In this document: positions 1-10,504 of the stretch, in pieces
Numbering within the stretch: position 1 is the stretch's first letter
How the letters are laid out: the number at the start of each line of letters is the position of its first letter
Assembly: GCA_963575745.1 (NCBI GenBank)
Contig: CAUYUJ010016155.1
Coordinates: forward strand, 38,501 to 102,500
DNA length: 64,000 nucleotides
Source: Prorocentrum cordatum
Lineage: Eukaryota > Sar > Dinophyceae > Prorocentrales > Prorocentraceae
Direction of reading: 5' to 3'
Made by a program: the position numbers and the translations under genes
Notes under the pieces: model-generated
Database searches by the model: none
Seen by the model: the letters and a program-made list of their open reading frames with translations, nothing else
What the model was told of the DNA's origin: nothing

Positions 1-173
1 CATCGTCATCTCGAGCATAACCAACAAAATCAACATCATAAGCAGCCGTTCCGTGAACATAACAATAACAATACGAATCCGCCAGCCCCCTTGTGGGGCC
101 ACCAGGCTGTAGGCCGGAGGTCCGCAGTTTCCTGTACCTGCTGCAGCTTCCAGTTTCCACTGTCACAGTTTTG

Positions 174-228
174 CTTCTTGCTGCTTACTGTTCCTTGTTG
201 TCTTCTTGCTGCTTACTGTTCCTTGTTG
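174..228. repeat. 28-bp direct duplication
   Basis: A 27-base block (CTTCTTGCTGC... ending CTTGTTG) occurs at 174-200 and again at 202-228, separated by one base. No coding role is seen. Confidence 0.8.
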
Positions 229-309
229 ATGGACCGCGCGAGGGGGGAGGCCCAAAACTGACATTTTTGCCACGGAGAAATCGTATTGTCTGAATTCCTG
301 GGGTGGGTT

Positions 310-500
310 AAAATTGACACCCCTCACGCAGATGGGCGGGGCCAGGGTCCAAAAACACACAGGATTTGCAACATGTCTGATATTCGGTGGCACCCCTCAC
401 GCAGATCGGCGGGGTCAGGGTCCAAAAACACATGGGATTTGCTACATTTCTGCAATTCGGTGGCACCACTCAGGCAAATCGGCGGACCCTCATCCAATTT
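310..500. repeat. 73-bp tandem repeat, about 2.5 units
   Basis: The motif CACCCCTCACGCAGAT recurs at 318, 391 and (diverged) 464, a constant 73-base spacing. Each unit also carries GGGTCCAAAAACACA and GGGATTTGC. The ORFs across it are repeat shadows. Confidence 0.85.
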
Positions 501-689
501 CCATTACAAGAGGAGGAGGGTGGAGGAAGGGGGGACGGGATGATGATAAGGACAATCCCTTCAAGCACCTCGACATCCGCCTCCTCATGTGCATCCCCTC
601 TGGCGGCTCCTCGTCCCCCCTCCCCCACATCATCCTCATCCCTCCGTCTCCTCCCTCTACGTCCGCCTCCCACGTACGAGATTTGAGGA

Positions 690-1002
690 GGAGGAAGAGG
701 GGCATGAGCGATAGAAGGAGGAGAAGGAGGAGACCGAGGAGGGCTGATGGGAGCAAGAGAAGGAGTAAGGCGAGGAGGAGAAGGAGGAGGAAAAGAAGGG
801 GGAGGAGGAGGAGGAGGAGGAGGAGGACGAGGACGAGGAGGAGAGGGAAGAGGAAGGGAGGAACGCCGAGCGCGGAGGAGGGCCGCAAACCCGCCATGTC
901 CATGATGGTGAGTCTCTCTCGCTCTCTCCCTCCCCCCTCCCTCCCTCCCTGGCTCCCTCCCTCCCTCGCTACCTCCCTCCCTTCCTCCCTCCCTTCATCC
1001 CT

Positions 1003-1043
<41 letters not shown>

Positions 1044-1090
1044 TCTCCCCCCCCCTCTCTCTCTCTTTCCCTCGCTCTCCCAACTCGCAG
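690..1090. repeat. AGG/GAG tract followed by CCCT and CT tract
   Basis: Purine-rich AGG triplets (about 690-870) are followed by a pyrimidine-rich CCCT and CT tract (about 910-1080). Arg/Glu-rich and Ser/Leu/Pro-rich ORFs here are translations of simple sequence. Confidence 0.85.
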
Positions 1091-1256
1091 GGTCTTGCCC
1101 CCAGAGCGCAAAGAGCCTTCCCATCCTGGGGGAATTCCATCGGCAGGAGCCACTCCCCCTCAACCATCATCCCCCGTTTTCACACAGAATAAAGCCGCGG
1201 GGGTCCAGAACCGGACCGAAGCCTCATCATCATACGCATCAACATCACCACTACCA

Positions 1257-1257
1257 C

Positions 1258-1322
<65 letters not shown>
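1257..1322. repeat. (TCA)n microsatellite
   Basis: About 21 uninterrupted CAT/TCA triplets. It gives poly-Ser on one strand and poly-Asp or poly-Met on the other. Confidence 0.95.
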
Positions 1323-2040
1323 CCATAACCCTCGTCATCATCATCGTCATCATCACCATCGTCAACCATTCTTATTACCAAGAACAACAACACCAACGAC
1401 AACAAAAACAATAACCCCTAACAACCACAACAACAACAACAGCAGCAGCATCAGTATCATTATCAGTAGCATCGTTAACTTAATCATTAGTTGTATGATC
1501 ATCATCAGTATTACCGTCTGTGTTACAACCGACTACCCGTGATATCAAACCCATGGGGAAAATAAAGTGCGGGGTCTGAGGGGGCATAATCAACGATTCT
1601 CCCGGCGGAGGATGATGGTGATGATGATGATGATGGTGATAATGATCCGGGGCATTCGTGAAACTAGATCCTCGCACAAAACTGTCCTTGGTGTCCTCGA
1701 GCCTCGCGCTTCAAGGTGGCCTGCGCTGGAGAGGTCCTTGGCGCTCCTGGCCAAGAAACATCTCTTGCGTACCACTTCGAACCATTCGCCCATGCAGGAT
1801 CGGTACCCTTTGGTGCCGTCCTGGCACAGCAGGCACTTGCTGCAGGCCTGGGCGGCAGCGCTTGCCATGCCCAGCGTTTTTGATGATGTTGGTAGGCAAC
1901 AAAGGAAAATAACAACTTCGGTTCGCAACTTCCCCCCGCGATAATCAAGTTCGGCCTCGCCGCCCCTCTCCACAAATCAAATCTGTCTGCCCCAGGGATA
2001 ATAACCACTCAAGGGTTAAGAAGGGGGGCACTCCCGGGGA
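1323..2040. other. no supported gene; degenerate CAA/CAG and ATG triplets
   Basis: The stretch holds short CAA/CAG and ATCA runs (1380-1460) and a GATGATG run (1610-1640). Overlapping ORFs at about 1570-1970 exist on both strands without a frame that stands out. Confidence 0.5.
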
Positions 2041-2049
2041 AGCGATTGA

Positions 2050-2699
2050 GTATCATCATTGGTAGCGGCATTAATATTCATCATCATCAGCATCACCATC
2101 GCCGTCATCATCATCACCACCACCCATTATCAGCATCATCATCACCATCATCATCATCCGAATCGTCGTCCTCTTCCCCCTCATCATCATCACAATTATT
2201 CGCATCCTAATCAGCCTTATCCTCATCACCATCAGCATCATCGCCATCATCATCAGCAGCATCATCATCACCTGAATCGTCGTCCCTCTCAACATCCTTC
2301 TCACCATCACTGTTATGAGCACCTTCATCATCATCATCATCATCAGCATCATCATCATCACCATCGTCGTCGTCATCATCGTCATCAGCAGCAGCAACAG
2401 CAGCATCATCAGCGTCATCGTCATCGGCATCGTCGTCGTCATTATCATCGTCATCGTCATCGGTATCTATCTTATTGTCACCATCATCATAAACATCGTC
2501 CGCAGCACTGTCAACCTAATCACAGTCATCGTAATCAGCATCTTCAGCAGCATCATCACAATCAGCATCATAACCACAATTAGTATCAGCCTCCTCCTCA
2601 TCAGCAGCCGCATCATCATCATCATCAGCATCATCATCATCATCATCATCACCGTCATCGTCATCAGCATCAGCATCATCACCGTCAGCGTCATAATAC

Positions 2700-2752
<53 letters not shown>

Positions 2753-2947
2753 GTCATCATCAGTATCATAATCAGCATCATCACCCGAATCGTCGTCCTC
2801 CTCCTCCTCCTCCTTATCATCATCACGAGCATTAGCACCCTCATCCTCATCATCATCAGCGTCATCATCATCAGCATCAGTATCATCATCATCATCAGCA
2901 GCATCATCGTCATCATCATCATCAGCATCAGCATCATCACCATCCTG

Positions 2948-3001
<54 letters not shown>

Positions 3002-3434
3002 TGCATCATCGTCATCATCGTCATCATCATCAGCATCATCACCCGAATCGTCATCCTCCTCCTCATCCACCTCACCACCACCATTATGAGCATCATCATA
3101 ATCACCATCAGCATCATCATCATCACCATCATCATCGTCGTCATCATCATCGTCAGCAGCAGCACCAGCAGCAGCATCATCATCATCATCGTCATCGTCA
3201 TCGGCATCGTCGTCGTCATCATTGTCATCGTCGTCTCTCTCACTGTCACAATCATCATCAACATCATCGTCCGCAGCAATGTGAACCTAATCACCATGCA
3301 CCGTTATCATCATCTTGAGGAGCAGCATCACCATAAGCATCATGATCACAAGTATTATCATCCTCATCATCAACAGCAGCCGCATCATCATCAGCATCAG
3401 TTTCATCATCATGATCATCATCATGATCAGCATT

Positions 3435-3499
<65 letters not shown>

Positions 3500-3830
3500 G
3501 TTCGTCATCAAAACCAGCATCATCATCATCATCCGAATCGTCATCCTCCTCATCCCCCTCACCATCACCATCATTAGCATCCTCATCATCGTCGTCGGCA
3601 TCATCATCAGCAGCAGCAACAGCAGCATCACCATCATCATCAGCATCATCATCAGCATCATCATCCTCCGAATCGTCGTCCTCCTCCTCATCATCACACA
3701 GATTAGCACCCTGATCATCATCATCAGCAGCATCATCATCATCAGCAGCATCATCTGAATCGTAATCTTCCTCCTCCTCCTCCTCCTCCTCCTCACCATC
3801 ACCATTATCAGCATCCTCATCATCATCAGC
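2050..3830. repeat. 1.8-kb compound TCA/TCG/CAG triplet field
   Basis: Almost entirely triplets of the TCA type, interrupted by TCG, CAG and CTC. Longer blocks such as CCGAATCGTC followed by CTCC and TCATC recur near 2160, 2270, 2790, 3040, 3530 and 3670, which suggests higher-order copying of 250-370 bases. Long ORFs in several frames here (poly-Ile/Ser, His, Met, Asp) are products of the triplet phase and are not annotated. Confidence 0.92.
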
Positions 3831-4001
3831 AAGGGCTCCCAACTTCGCGCTTCGCGCTCCGCGAAGCGCGAAGCGCGAATAACTTCGCGCTCTCGCGCCG
3901 CCCCCCCAAAGGGAGAAAAGGAGGACGAGGAGGAGGGGGAGAAGGAACGAGGACCGCGAAGCGCGAACCACGAATAACTTCGCGCCCTCGTGGGAGCCCT
4001 T
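3831..4001. mobile_element. 171-bp foldback (MITE-like) element in the triplet field
   Basis: The element begins AAGGGCTCCCA (3831-3841) and ends with its exact reverse complement TGGGAGCCCTT (3991-4001), a perfect 11-bp terminal inverted repeat. Just inside the left end lies a near-perfect hairpin of TTCGCGCTTCGCG with CGCGAAGCGCGAA (about 3843-3879). TCA/CAG triplets flank both sides, so it looks inserted into the microsatellite. It has no coding capacity. The class is inferred from structure only, and a target duplication is not resolvable in repeat sequence. Confidence 0.7.
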
Positions 4002-4100
4002 GATCAGCAGCAGCATCATCGTCGTCAGAATCATCAACAGCAGCAGCAACAGCAGCCTCATCATCAGCAGGTCGGAGTCCTCCGCCGCCGCGAGAGCGGC
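4002..4100. repeat. CAG/TCA triplets, right side of the split field
   Basis: CAGCAGCAGCATCATCGTCGTC and similar triplets continue the field that is interrupted at 3831. Confidence 0.7.
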
Positions 4101-4197
4101 AACGAGAGGCCCAGGGCCGCCCTCGACCTGGCTTCTCGCGGCAGGGGTCGCGGGGCAGCCAGCCCCTCTGCACCTCCTGGCCCCGCTGCTAGCCTCC

Positions 4198-4277
4198 AAC
4201 ACACACACACACACACAAACACATCACACACACACACACACATCACACACACACACACATCACACACACACACACAC
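4198..4277. repeat. (CA)n microsatellite with periodic AT
   Basis: CA repeats interrupted by ATCACA about every 16-20 bases. Confidence 0.95.
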
Positions 4278-4699
4278 TCCTCCTACCCCCTCCTTTCTCC
4301 CCCTCCCTCCACCTTTCGCTTCGACTCGTTATTCGGCTTGAAATCTATCTAGACTGGCTGGCCACTTCGCTGCGCGTTCTCACCATGCCTGTGCCGAACG
4401 CTCTCAACATTCTCCTCTCTCCATCCCTCTTCCTTACAAGCAACTCCACCTTGTCGCACCACCAGACGTGTCCCTGAGCTGGGCTGGGCGTCTCACCTGA
4501 GACTTCCGTACAACGCGCGATTCCGAAGCCTGGTATTTCCAGCAGCTACACGGATGGGAGGCCGGGCACATTCGCCTGATTACATGGACAAAAGGCCAGT
4601 CGATGTCCTGCGTTAACCCCTCGTCCCTACAGAAATCCACTAAGAGGAATACATAGAGCCTCGCTGACTCTGCCCTGCCCCCCCCTACCCCATGCCCCT

Positions 4700-5060
4700 C
4701 GGGAGGAGGAGCTCGACGACGACGACGACGACGATGACGATGGACGAGGAGTGAAGCAATCCTCCTCCCAGCTCCCTCCTCCTCCTTCTCCTCCTCCTCA
4801 TCCTCCTCCACCGCCTACGTCTCCACATCCGCCTCCACCTCCTCCTCCCCCACCTCCTTTTCCTCCTCCTCCTTCGCCCACCAATCGCATAAAAATTGGC
4901 CCGCAGACCTTTCTTGTGACGCGCTCCGGCCAACAATCCTCGGTGAACCAAGCCGTGGAGACGAGAGGAAGAGGAGGAGGAGGAGGAGGAGGAGGAGGAG
5001 GAGGCGGAGGGGGAGGCGCAGGAGCAAGAAGCAGAGGAAGAGGGGAGGAGGAAGAGGCGA
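4700..5060. repeat. GAC, TCC and GGA triplet tracts
   Basis: GACGAC (4710-4745), CTCCTC (4760-4870) and GGAGGA (4970-5060) runs. Pro-, Ser- and Gly-rich ORFs are shadows. Confidence 0.85.
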
Positions 5061-5156
5061 AAATCCTCCAATAACCTGCATCCTCAAGCCTCGACCCCCC
5101 GGCCCCGTCCTCGCGCCTCGAGCCTCGGGGCCTGGGACTCGCCTCACACTTGCAAA

Positions 5157-5275
5157 ACAACGCTTATCGACGCTAAACGACGGCAACCGACGCTGAATCG
5201 ACGCTAACCGACACCACCCGACGCTAAATCGGGGCTGCCTCATCGAATACCAAACGCTAATCGACGCTAATGCAG
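5157..5275. repeat. minisatellite based on CGACGCTAA
   Basis: CGACGCTAA and close variants (CGACGCTGAAT, CGACACCACC) recur about every 10-14 bases. Confidence 0.85.
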
Positions 5276-5309
5276 ACTAAAGAGGGAGTTACGAGGGTGT
5301 GGGAAGCAC

Positions 5310-5500
5310 AAAGACATACTAGTACTATATGTCCTCCTTGGAGGCGCGCGTCCGACCCGAACATATAGTATACCCATCTTGTAGTATATCGTTTCCCGAG
5401 CGGTGTGGCCAGAAAGCGCCCCCCACGACGCATATACTATAAGATTTCTCGGTGCGCGCGTCGCCTCCGGGGGGGCGAAGCACATATAGTATAAGTATGT
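5310..5500. repeat. palindromic TATAGTAT motifs, shared with 7371-7403
   Basis: TACTATATGT (about 5328) and ACATATAGTA (about 5362) form an inverted pair. Related CATATACTATAAG and CATATAGTATAAG motifs follow near 5431 and 5482. The block GGAGGCGCGCGTCCGACCCG recurs at about 7371-7390 with one change, so this is a dispersed repeat. Confidence 0.6.
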
Positions 5501-5559
5501 TAGGGTGATGCCGAGGGTGTGCAAGGTTCCCATGCTTTGCTACCGAAGGATACGGCCGC

Positions 5560-5790
5560 ACCGCCGCCCCCGCCGGACGTCGTCCGCCGTCGCCGGCCGT
5601 CGATGTCGCCGTCGTCGTCCGTCGTCGTTCTTCGTCGCCGTCGTGGCCGTCCGCCGTCGTCCGTCGTCCGCCGTCCGTCGTCATCACGCGCCATCTGTTG
5701 GCGTCCGTCGTCGTCGCTGTTCGTCGCCGTGATTCGTCGCCGTCACTCGTCGTCCGTCGTCCGCCGTCCGTCATCCGCCGCCGCGGCCGC
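5560..5790. repeat. CGTCGTC/CCGTCG triplet-like tract
   Basis: Degenerate CGTCGTCCGTCG repeats. Arg/Asp-rich frames are simple-sequence products. Confidence 0.75.
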
Positions 5791-5811
5791 CGCCATCCTC
5801 CTCGCTGTCGT

Positions 5812-6010
5812 GACGACTTGGGCGTTGGTTTCTGACACCGCGCGGATCGCTCGATCTTGAACGATCGCGGCGTTCTGATAGCGCAGACCATTGGATGTCG
5901 GCCGATTCCTGGCCAATAGCGGCGTTCAACCAACAAGGCAGACGCCCAGGTCGCCGCCGCGTCAATACGACGCGAGCCTGCAGTACGTTCCTGCTCGCAG
6001 AGGCGGGCGG
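5812..6010 (+). repeat. dispersed module A, copy 1
   Basis: The block starting GACTTGGGCGTTGGTTTC and TGACACCGC is matched at 31350-31545 (AACTTGGGCGTTGCTTCC, TGACACCGC), followed in both by CGAACGATC-like, GGCGTTCA and CGCGAGCCTGC/CGCGAACCTGC segments. Confidence 0.65.
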
Positions 6011-6049
6011 AGCGGACATTCACGTCCACCACTCCTCGAGAGGTCCTCA

Positions 6050-6260
6050 AGATCCCAGAGCCCGACTCCGAAGCGGCGAACTGCTTGGGAAAACCAATGG
6101 GAACCGATACCGCTACTCCTCAGACCTCTCCCCGGGCGCGTTCTGACCAGAATCTCGAGGCGAATCCACCTGTGGCGACGAGGGCCTCCCAGGAGGCTCA
6201 AGAAGGCAAAAACGAGGGAAGGGTAGCATCAGCGGCACTTGTTCCTCCTCTGACCTCCTC
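6050..6260 (+). repeat. dispersed module B, copy 1
   Basis: Homologous to 62820-63010: both carry GGGAAAACC/GGGGAAACC, ACCGATACCGCTACT/ACCGGTACCGCTACT, GCGTTCTGACCAG, TCGAGGCGAATCCA and GTGGCGACGA, then AACGAGGGAAGGGTAG. Confidence 0.75.
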
Positions 6261-6263
6261 TCC

Positions 6264-6560
6264 CCGGCGCGGAGGAGGCGGAGGAGGACGAGGAGGAGGA
6301 CGAGGAGGAGGACGAGGAGGAGGAGGAGCAGGAGGCAGGAGGAGGAGGAGGCAGGAGAGGGAGGAGGAGGAGGAGGAGGAGGAGGAGGAGGAGGAGGAAG
6401 GAGGAGGAGGAGGAGGAGGAGGAGGAGGAGGAGGACAAAAGGAGGAGGAGGCAGGAGGAGGAGGAGGAGGAGGAGGAGGAGGAGGCGGAGGAGGAGACAA
6501 AAGGAGGAAGAGGCAGGAAAAGAGGAGGAGGAGGAGGAGGAGGAGGCAGGAAAGGATGAA
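6264..6560. repeat. (GGA)n tract
   Basis: GGA triplets interrupted by CAGGA, GACAAAA and GAAGA. All poly-Gly, Glu, Arg, Ser and Pro ORFs here are shadows. Confidence 0.95.
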
Positions 6561-6999
6561 GAGGAAGACCCCCCCGAACGGCGGACGACCCCGCGCCGTG
6601 CGCCCTGGTCGTGCCCTGCGGGGTGCCCAGCCTGGCGGAGCCCACGGCGCTGCCCACGGCGCTGCTGCAGGACGACGCCGGGCGCGATGGGAGCGAGGGC
6701 GTCCGGGAGGCCGAGCGGGCCTGCGGCGCTGCGCGGGGCCCAGACCCCCCTCGAGTGATGGAACGAACTTGCTTCGTCGGCGGCGGGGCAGAGTCGGCTG
6801 CACCAGCGAGGAAGGCAGCACGGGGGGCCTCCGGAAACGACCTGGCCAGCGGGCCCGAACGGGGAGGGGGCAGACGGGGCGGCGGCGGGGGGGGGGGCGC
6901 CCTGGGCGCAGGCGGGGCCCGGCGCGGGCACTGCAAGCATACGGGGTGATGGAACAAAAACACACACGACGGAAGGTTTGGCCGTGTTTTCGGCCTCTG

Positions 7000-7130
7000 G
7001 GGGTCCTTGGAAGGCCTCGGGGCCGTCGAGAAGCGCCTCTGGGTGAAAAACCGGTCCTGGAGGAGGGGTCGAGACCTCTGAAGGTCGACGCTGCGAAAAA
7101 TCATGACGTCGGGGGTCTCAGGGAGAGGCT
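7000..7130 (+). repeat. dispersed module C, copy 1
   Basis: Shares CTCGGGGCCGTC, GGTGAAAAACCGGTCCTGG and GGGTCGAGA with 21448-21545 and 63508-63640. Confidence 0.65.
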
Positions 7131-7469
7131 GGTCGTTCGTTCCCTCATCTGTGTTCGTGCCCTCGTCGTCGCCTTCCTCCGAGTCTCGTGGGCCGTTGCG
7201 GGGTTACCCTTGAGAGGTCTGACCGATGCGGGCGTCCCGCCTGCAGCCATCTTGCAGCCACCTTGGGAGAGGCTCGAAGTACACACTAGCAGGCCTGTGT
7301 TGGCCTGACGCGCTGCGCGGGGAGGGTCTCAAATGGGACGCAACTAAACATACGAGCGCTGCGCGCCCCCCATCGGAGGCGCACGTCCGACCCGAAATAT
7401 AGCACACGAACTCCAAAAACAGCGCTTGCACTTGGGGTATTACTTCATGTCCAAAAGAGCAGGGCTTGC

Positions 7470-7890
7470 CCGTCAGTATAGCGGCTATGTTGTCGCCGTC
7501 GCCGCCCCGTCGCCGCCTCGTCGCCGCCCGTCTTCTGGACCTGCCCGTGGGTCTGGCGGCTGTGGTCGCCGTCACCGCGCCGTCGCTCTGGGTCTGCTTG
7601 TCGGTCTGGCGGCTATGTGGTCGCCGTCGCCGTTCCGTCGCCGTCTGGGCCTGCGACACTTTGCAAAGTGTTGCGTTTATCTGCATTGCGTTACATTGAT
7701 GAGCAATGCGTTATTTGCGTTGGTTTGCTCTGCTTTGCATTGATTTGCAATGATTTGAATTGCTTTGCATTGCATAGATTGTACCGCTTAGACTGACCAC
7801 ATATATTGAACCACATAGCTTACATCACACACGTTGCACCATTGATTGCACCGCGTAGCTTACACCACATAGATTGAACCACATAACTTA
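7470..7890. repeat. duplicated GTCGCCGTCGCC blocks, then AT-rich tandem repeats
   Basis: Near-duplicate blocks with GTCTGGCGGCTATG and GGTCGCCGTC (7480-7650) are followed by a TTGCATTGATTTGCAATG minisatellite (7700-7770). Next come about four copies of a 20-25-base ATTGAACCACATAGCTTACA unit (7800-7890). Confidence 0.75.
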
Positions 7891-8290
7891 CAGCTTTTTG
7901 CGTGGTTGGATGCCCGCTTCTTTGCCGGCCTTGTGCTTTTCCTTTTGTTTGATCCGGGCATATGTCGGTAGTGCTGTCTGTTGTTCTGCGTCGGGTGCAT
8001 TGTATGTCGGAAATTCGGGAATAGGGGGGAGCACGCGGCCACGCGCAATCGAGGGGGGGAAGACGATCGTCATCGACGAACGCAACCCGCCTTGGGCGTG
8101 GTCGCTGGTCCTCTTGTCCGATGAGAACCAGCGCCGGCGGTTCCCAGCAAAGTCGAGCACCAATGTTTGTCACAGCATCCGGTAACGGCGCATTGTACTT
8201 GGAACCGATAGGTTGGTCCTGAATCTTGATATCTTGTACAACAGTACTGTCGTCAAGACTCATCGTCGCCCTTCTTACGACATGTCCCAT
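7888..8290 (-). pseudogene. small hypothetical ORF with one +1 frame break
   Basis: Reading from about 8290, one frame runs to the segment with residues NAPLPDAVTN near 8170. A second frame then runs to a TAA at 7888 and carries TLVLDFAGNRRRW near its start and a basic tail (KQKEKHKAG...RKKL). Taking out one base near 8165-8175 would join them into about 125 residues of mixed composition, unlike the repeats around. LVLDFAGN faintly recalls the C-terminal part of some superfamily-2 helicases, but this is too short for an assignment. It starts about 100 bases below the stop of the gene at 8395. It could be a separate small gene, a last exon of that gene, or a relic. Confidence 0.35.
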
Positions 8291-8394
8291 TCAGGGCCAC
8301 TCTTAGGAGACTGAACGCAAGTTCGAGCTCCTTTTTATCCACCCTTGTGTGGATGCAAAGGTGTACAGCACTTGTATAGTTTCTCTTTACTATT

Positions 8395-9593
8395 CTAATC
8401 AATTTGGTCCATGAGCCTTGCTACCCGGCCGTCGCGCTCGTCGAAGGAAGCGACCGACGTGACGAACCTATCAGAAAGCTGGTCGAGATAGAACGGTTTC
8501 TGGCGAATTGCGGTAGTGAGCCACTCCGAACACTCACGCTTGTCCTGATCATCCAGTTTTGCTGCGCTGACTTCCGCCTCTTTGAGGACCCCCCTCAGGC
8601 ACTTCTTCTCGGACTCATAACTGAAGGCAGGTCCTCCCCGCATGACGCCGCGAACAACCCGACGCGCGCGAGCCGCGTCGTCAGCGCGCGCAGCAGCGCA
8701 CTGGGCGACGCACTGCACCACGACGTAACGGTCAGACCCGTCGTCAGTGAAGGGCTTGTACGCTGGGTTGATCTTCATTCGGTTGACAGTGCCCAGTTGC
8801 TCCCAATACCGCACGCATTCCTCAAGCACTTCGAGAACAACGGCGGGCTGCCCCGCAGAAGCAACGGCTGGTTCGCCACGCATCCTCAGTGGCTCAGACA
8901 CTGCAAGCGCTGCCGGCGCGGCTGATGAGCTTGCGCCCCCAGATGTCTTGCCCTTCGCACGAATGTCGAAGCACTGGCATCCACTGATCTCGGGGGCCGC
9001 CCCCGATGCCTCTGAGGTACTCTCCAACAACTTGAACTTAGCACCGCCCTTTGACGAAGAGGCATTCTTGGAAGGTCCTTCCAGTGATGGCGCCCAGCCT
9101 GTCCTGTGAGTCCTGCCAAGCGTCGGCCCGCGCCGACGTGCAGGATCCTCTCGTGTAGGCGCGCCGTCGCCCTGGAACGCCGCTGCCGCGGCGGCCACTG
9201 CCGGCCCTCTGGAGCGATGTCTCCCAGCGGGTGCCCCCGCAGAACGCCGAGACATACTGCTACCAGGATTGGCATCATCTGGACTGGTCCTCTTCTTCTG
9301 CTTGAGCGGTGGCGCCAGCGGGTCGGGTTCGCGCGACTTGCGCGGGCTCGATGAGTGCGAAGATGGGGATAAGTCAATTTTCCCCCCTGGCTTCAATTTC
9401 GGAGGAGGTCCCCTTAGCTGCTCCGCTGCGGGCGCCCCCGCTGAAGAGTGCCCGGCCCTACTCCCAGCGCCAGGGACAGCCGGCTGAACAGGCTTTCTTA
9501 GCGCCATGTTCTTGATCTCGACCTTACTTCTGCAACCCGAATCGTATTTATCAGCAGCAACCCTTCTCACAAAAAAAGGGGTTCGCATCCAAC
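8395..9593 (-). CDS. hypothetical protein, last and largest exon
   Basis: An open frame of about 400 codons ends in TAG at 8395. The N-terminal half is low-complexity, rich in Ala, Pro, Ser, Gly and Lys (PPKLKPGGK, SPRKSREPDP, PPLKQKKR), and probably disordered. The C-terminal 160 residues have balanced composition and look helical, with VLEVLEECVRYWEQL, RADDAARARRVVRG and DERDGRVARLMDQID. No known domain was recognised. An ATG lies at about 9508, but the frame is open upstream to an AG acceptor candidate at 9594, so the start was taken there. The high-complexity end and the matching splice phases upstream argue for a real gene. Function is unknown. Confidence 0.45.
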
Positions 9594-9645
9594 CTACCCC
9601 TTCCACCGTGGTAAGCGATTTTCCTGCTAGGGAGAAGGCACATAC
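9594..9645 (-). other. candidate 52-bp intron
   Basis: On the minus strand the donor is AGAAG|GTATGT and the acceptor GGGGTAG|G. Both sides are phase 1, and removal joins TEG to WMRTPFF without a stop. The support is consensus and frame only. Confidence 0.35.
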
Positions 9646-9817
9646 CTTCTGTCATCCCGTCACGATCACCTATTATTGGGTCAGCGTCGCGGGCGCAGTC
9701 CACGTCGGAGGTGCAGGCCAAGTCGGAGTAGCACGAGCCAGACCCTGAAGGGGCGGCCTCTGTGGGGACCACTGCTGTGGCAAGGACCAGGTTGCCAGCC
9801 CCTTCATCGCCATCTGG
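9646..9817 (-). CDS. hypothetical protein, middle exon
   Basis: 172 bases, with residues LVLATAVVPTEAAP, SGSGSCYSDLACTSD, VDCARDADPIIGDRDG. It is acidic with several Cys. The flanking AG and GT sites keep phase 0 on the 5' side and phase 1 on the 3' side. No family recognised. Confidence 0.35.
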
Positions 9818-9873
9818 CTGGCCAGTACATTCTCGTTTGGAAGAAGCGGGCTGCCCTACTCTCGATTATATAC
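9818..9873 (-). other. candidate 56-bp intron
   Basis: The donor is CTTAAG|GTATAT and the acceptor TGGCCAG|CC, phase 0 on both sides. Retention would meet a TAG 18 bases in. Short introns like these need transcript support. Confidence 0.3.
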
Positions 9874-10266
9874 CTTAAGGTAATGATTCGGAACAAGGTG
9901 CTCCCAGATCCATTCGGCCCGAGCTCTGTCCTTCTCAGCAACAGGCTGGTAGTCAGCGTCCGTCAAACATTCTTCAGGTGGATGATTTGTCGGATCCACG
10001 CTGCGGCCCAGACCATCGCCATGGGGCCAGACCCATGGGGTTCTTTTGAAGATAGGGTCCCTGGACGGGCGCCTCATCGGGCACCCAAGTCTGCGGTCGG
10101 CAAAATATTCGCAAGTACAGACAAAACCCGGTATTTCTTCCGGCCCATGGTGATGGCCCCCTTGAGGTCCCGTTTCTGAAGGTTCTCCGGCGCCTTGGTG
10201 CCCGTGCCTGTTTGCGCGGACGATCTTACCTTTATCATTCCGCTCAACTTTATAAAGCGAATACAA
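9874..10266 (-). CDS. hypothetical protein, first recognisable exon
   Basis: The open frame runs to an AAG|GT donor candidate at 9873. It has CTCEYFADRRLGCPM (three Cys), RDPIFKRTPWVWPHGDG and AEWIWEHLVPNHYLK, a complex Trp-rich composition that argues for coding. The true start is not visible; ATG-like codons near 10266 are only the frame limit. An alternative overlapping frame (10074-10307) is less convincing. Function unknown. Confidence 0.4.
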
Positions 10267-10439
10267 GTGACGGATGTCATGCCCGCATCGTATTGGGAGG
10301 TATACACTGGCGAGCTAGTCCATGGCCATCATAGCTGACAAAGCGCCGCACGCCTCCTGCCTTGGATTCGGCTGGGCGGCCCCCCCTCTGAGTCGTTTTT
10401 CCCCACATCCTGAGTGGGGTTCTTGTTTTCCCAGGACAC

Positions 10440-10490
10440 CCTCTCCTTCCCACCTTCCCACCTTCCCACCTTCCCACCTTCCCACCTCCC
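10440..10490. repeat. 10-bp CCCACCTTCC minisatellite
   Basis: Five tandem copies of TTCCCACC(TTC). Confidence 0.9.
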
Positions 10491-10504
10491 GCTCCCTCTT
10501 CCTA

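Noticed and set aside
2315-3577. Long Ile/Ser/His, Met and Asp ORFs on both strands
   Set aside because: They follow the TCA triplet phase exactly and appear in every frame of the microsatellite field.
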